From the NCBI RefSeq assembly GCF_012911975.1, contig NZ_SMDQ01000004.1, positions 62,001 through 126,000 on the forward strand: DNA of 64,000 bases, written 5' to 3'. The notes beneath the pieces were generated by a model. The model saw only the letters and a list, made by a program, of their open reading frames with translations, ran no database searches and had not been told where the DNA came from. Shown one piece after another: positions 63,518 through 64,000 of this stretch. The position numbers were made by a program, and so were the translations under genes. This DNA is from Nodosilinea sp. P-1105. Lineage in GTDB: Bacteria > Cyanobacteriota > Cyanobacteriia > Phormidesmidales > Phormidesmidaceae. How positions within the stretch are numbered: position 1 is the first letter of the stretch; each line of letters starts with the position of its first letter.

Positions 63518-63875
63518 TTCAAAACCATAGGTAACACTCCCTAATGTCGTGGAACCTGGACACTTATTTGTATTTGACGGGCTTGTTTAATTGATACCGC
63601 TACCTGTAAAAATCCTGAGGGACTTGTGAAACCCTATAGGGTGGGTGTGACGCCTGCACAGGTAAGATGTCCGCCTTAATGGCATGAGTCAATTTGGATT
63701 GCTATATATGCCATTACTAACTCAGTATGGGGCAGGGTGCCTCCGACCCGGGAGAACTGAATAAGGTTTGTATATTTTTGCAAATAAAACTGTATGGATA
63801 GGCTATCAACCACAAGGATCATGGCTTAGTAAAAAGCTGATGGGTGAGCAGGTCCACAGATGAGTAGCCCCTTCA
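63518..63875. other. Intergenic region between the CFA-like gene and the right-edge gene
   Basis: No gene or recognisable N-terminal CFA domain was found in any frame. No repeat of the dispersed families. Confidence 0.5.
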
Positions 63876-64000
63876 CTACCTCAGTAAGGGCGCTAAATCG
63901 AGGTGTTCCCCTACAGATTCAGCCAGGGAATTGAGTAAGGCTTCTCGCTGCTCCCGATAGTTGGGAATACCTGTTGGTAATGATCCCAAGCCTCGCTGTT
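63876..64000 (-). CDS. C-terminal end of a gene cut by the window edge
   Basis: The last 40 codons of a minus-strand frame read LGSLPTGIPNYREQREALLN and SLAESVGEHLDLAPLLR, ending at TAG (63876-63878). The regular helical pattern and the absence of stops suggest coding. Family unknown. Confidence 0.5.
   Translation of the reverse strand, partial: QRGLGSLPTGIPNYREQREALLNSLAESVGEHLDLAPLLR

Overview
This window is chromosomal DNA of a cyanobacterium, most likely a filamentous or Leptolyngbya/Nodosilinea-like lineage. Evidence: very frequent HIP1 octamers (GCGATCGC); cyanobacteria-restricted genes (ycf3, a panC-cmk fusion, PAP/fibrillin-like, DUF3177, DUF3370, DUF3146-like and DUF4278 proteins, an N-acyl-amide Ntn hydrolase); and many short dispersed repeats of the kind that fill such genomes. 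About 60 protein genes are interpretable. No tRNA, rRNA, CRISPR array, prophage or complete insertion sequence was seen. The lineage below phylum level is inference.

Layout. 1-7.6 kb: a secreted Ntn hydrolase, a ferric-reductase-like membrane protein, an odd DUF4394/CHRD protein, and a divergent alpha/beta-hydrolase / FAD oxidoreductase pair. Three Fur-type palindromes lie in this part, suggesting iron control. 7.6-9.9 kb: two small envelope proteins, iron superoxide dismutase (sodB) and a hypothetical gene. 9.9-14.3 kb: the most interesting locus, a c-di-AMP (ydaO-type) riboswitch leading into two universal stress proteins and a cation/proton antiporter whose tail carries two Usp-like domains and an EIIA-like domain. 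14.3-24.9 kb: a GGDEF-EAL protein, aspartate aminotransferase, puuE-type allantoinase, cysH, murJ, a DUF29 protein, ycf3 and nadK. 25-30.7 kb: methionine-salvage genes mtnB and mtnC, small cyanobacterial proteins, an orphan peptide/nickel-type ABC permease, a fibrillin-like protein and a decayed gene.

30.6-47.4 kb: a DUF3370 protein, a large HEXXHXXGXXH metalloprotease, queG, a TPR protein, the holB-tmk pair, FHA and cyclic-nucleotide-domain proteins, a thioredoxin-TPR protein, moeA, the prepilin peptidase and a gamma-synthase-type PLP enzyme. 47.4-57.1 kb: a tandem 116-bp duplication, a copper ATPase, a creatininase-family enzyme, a glutamine (glnA-type) riboswitch in front of a 56-residue DUF4278 protein, a sphS-like histidine kinase, a pseudouridine synthase, a rodZ-like protein, a prohibitin-like protein and purM. 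57.1-64 kb: rlpA, panC-cmk, aroE, a secreted protein, a short CFA-type methyltransferase and a gene cut by the right edge.

The second-messenger and nitrogen links stand out. One operon appears to be read out by c-di-AMP through an RNA switch, with stress-protein folds in every downstream product. A c-di-GMP enzyme lies next to it on the opposite strand. A glutamine switch sits on a PII-interactor-like small protein. A 62-nt palindromic element occurs three times, once inside the putative c-di-AMP operon.
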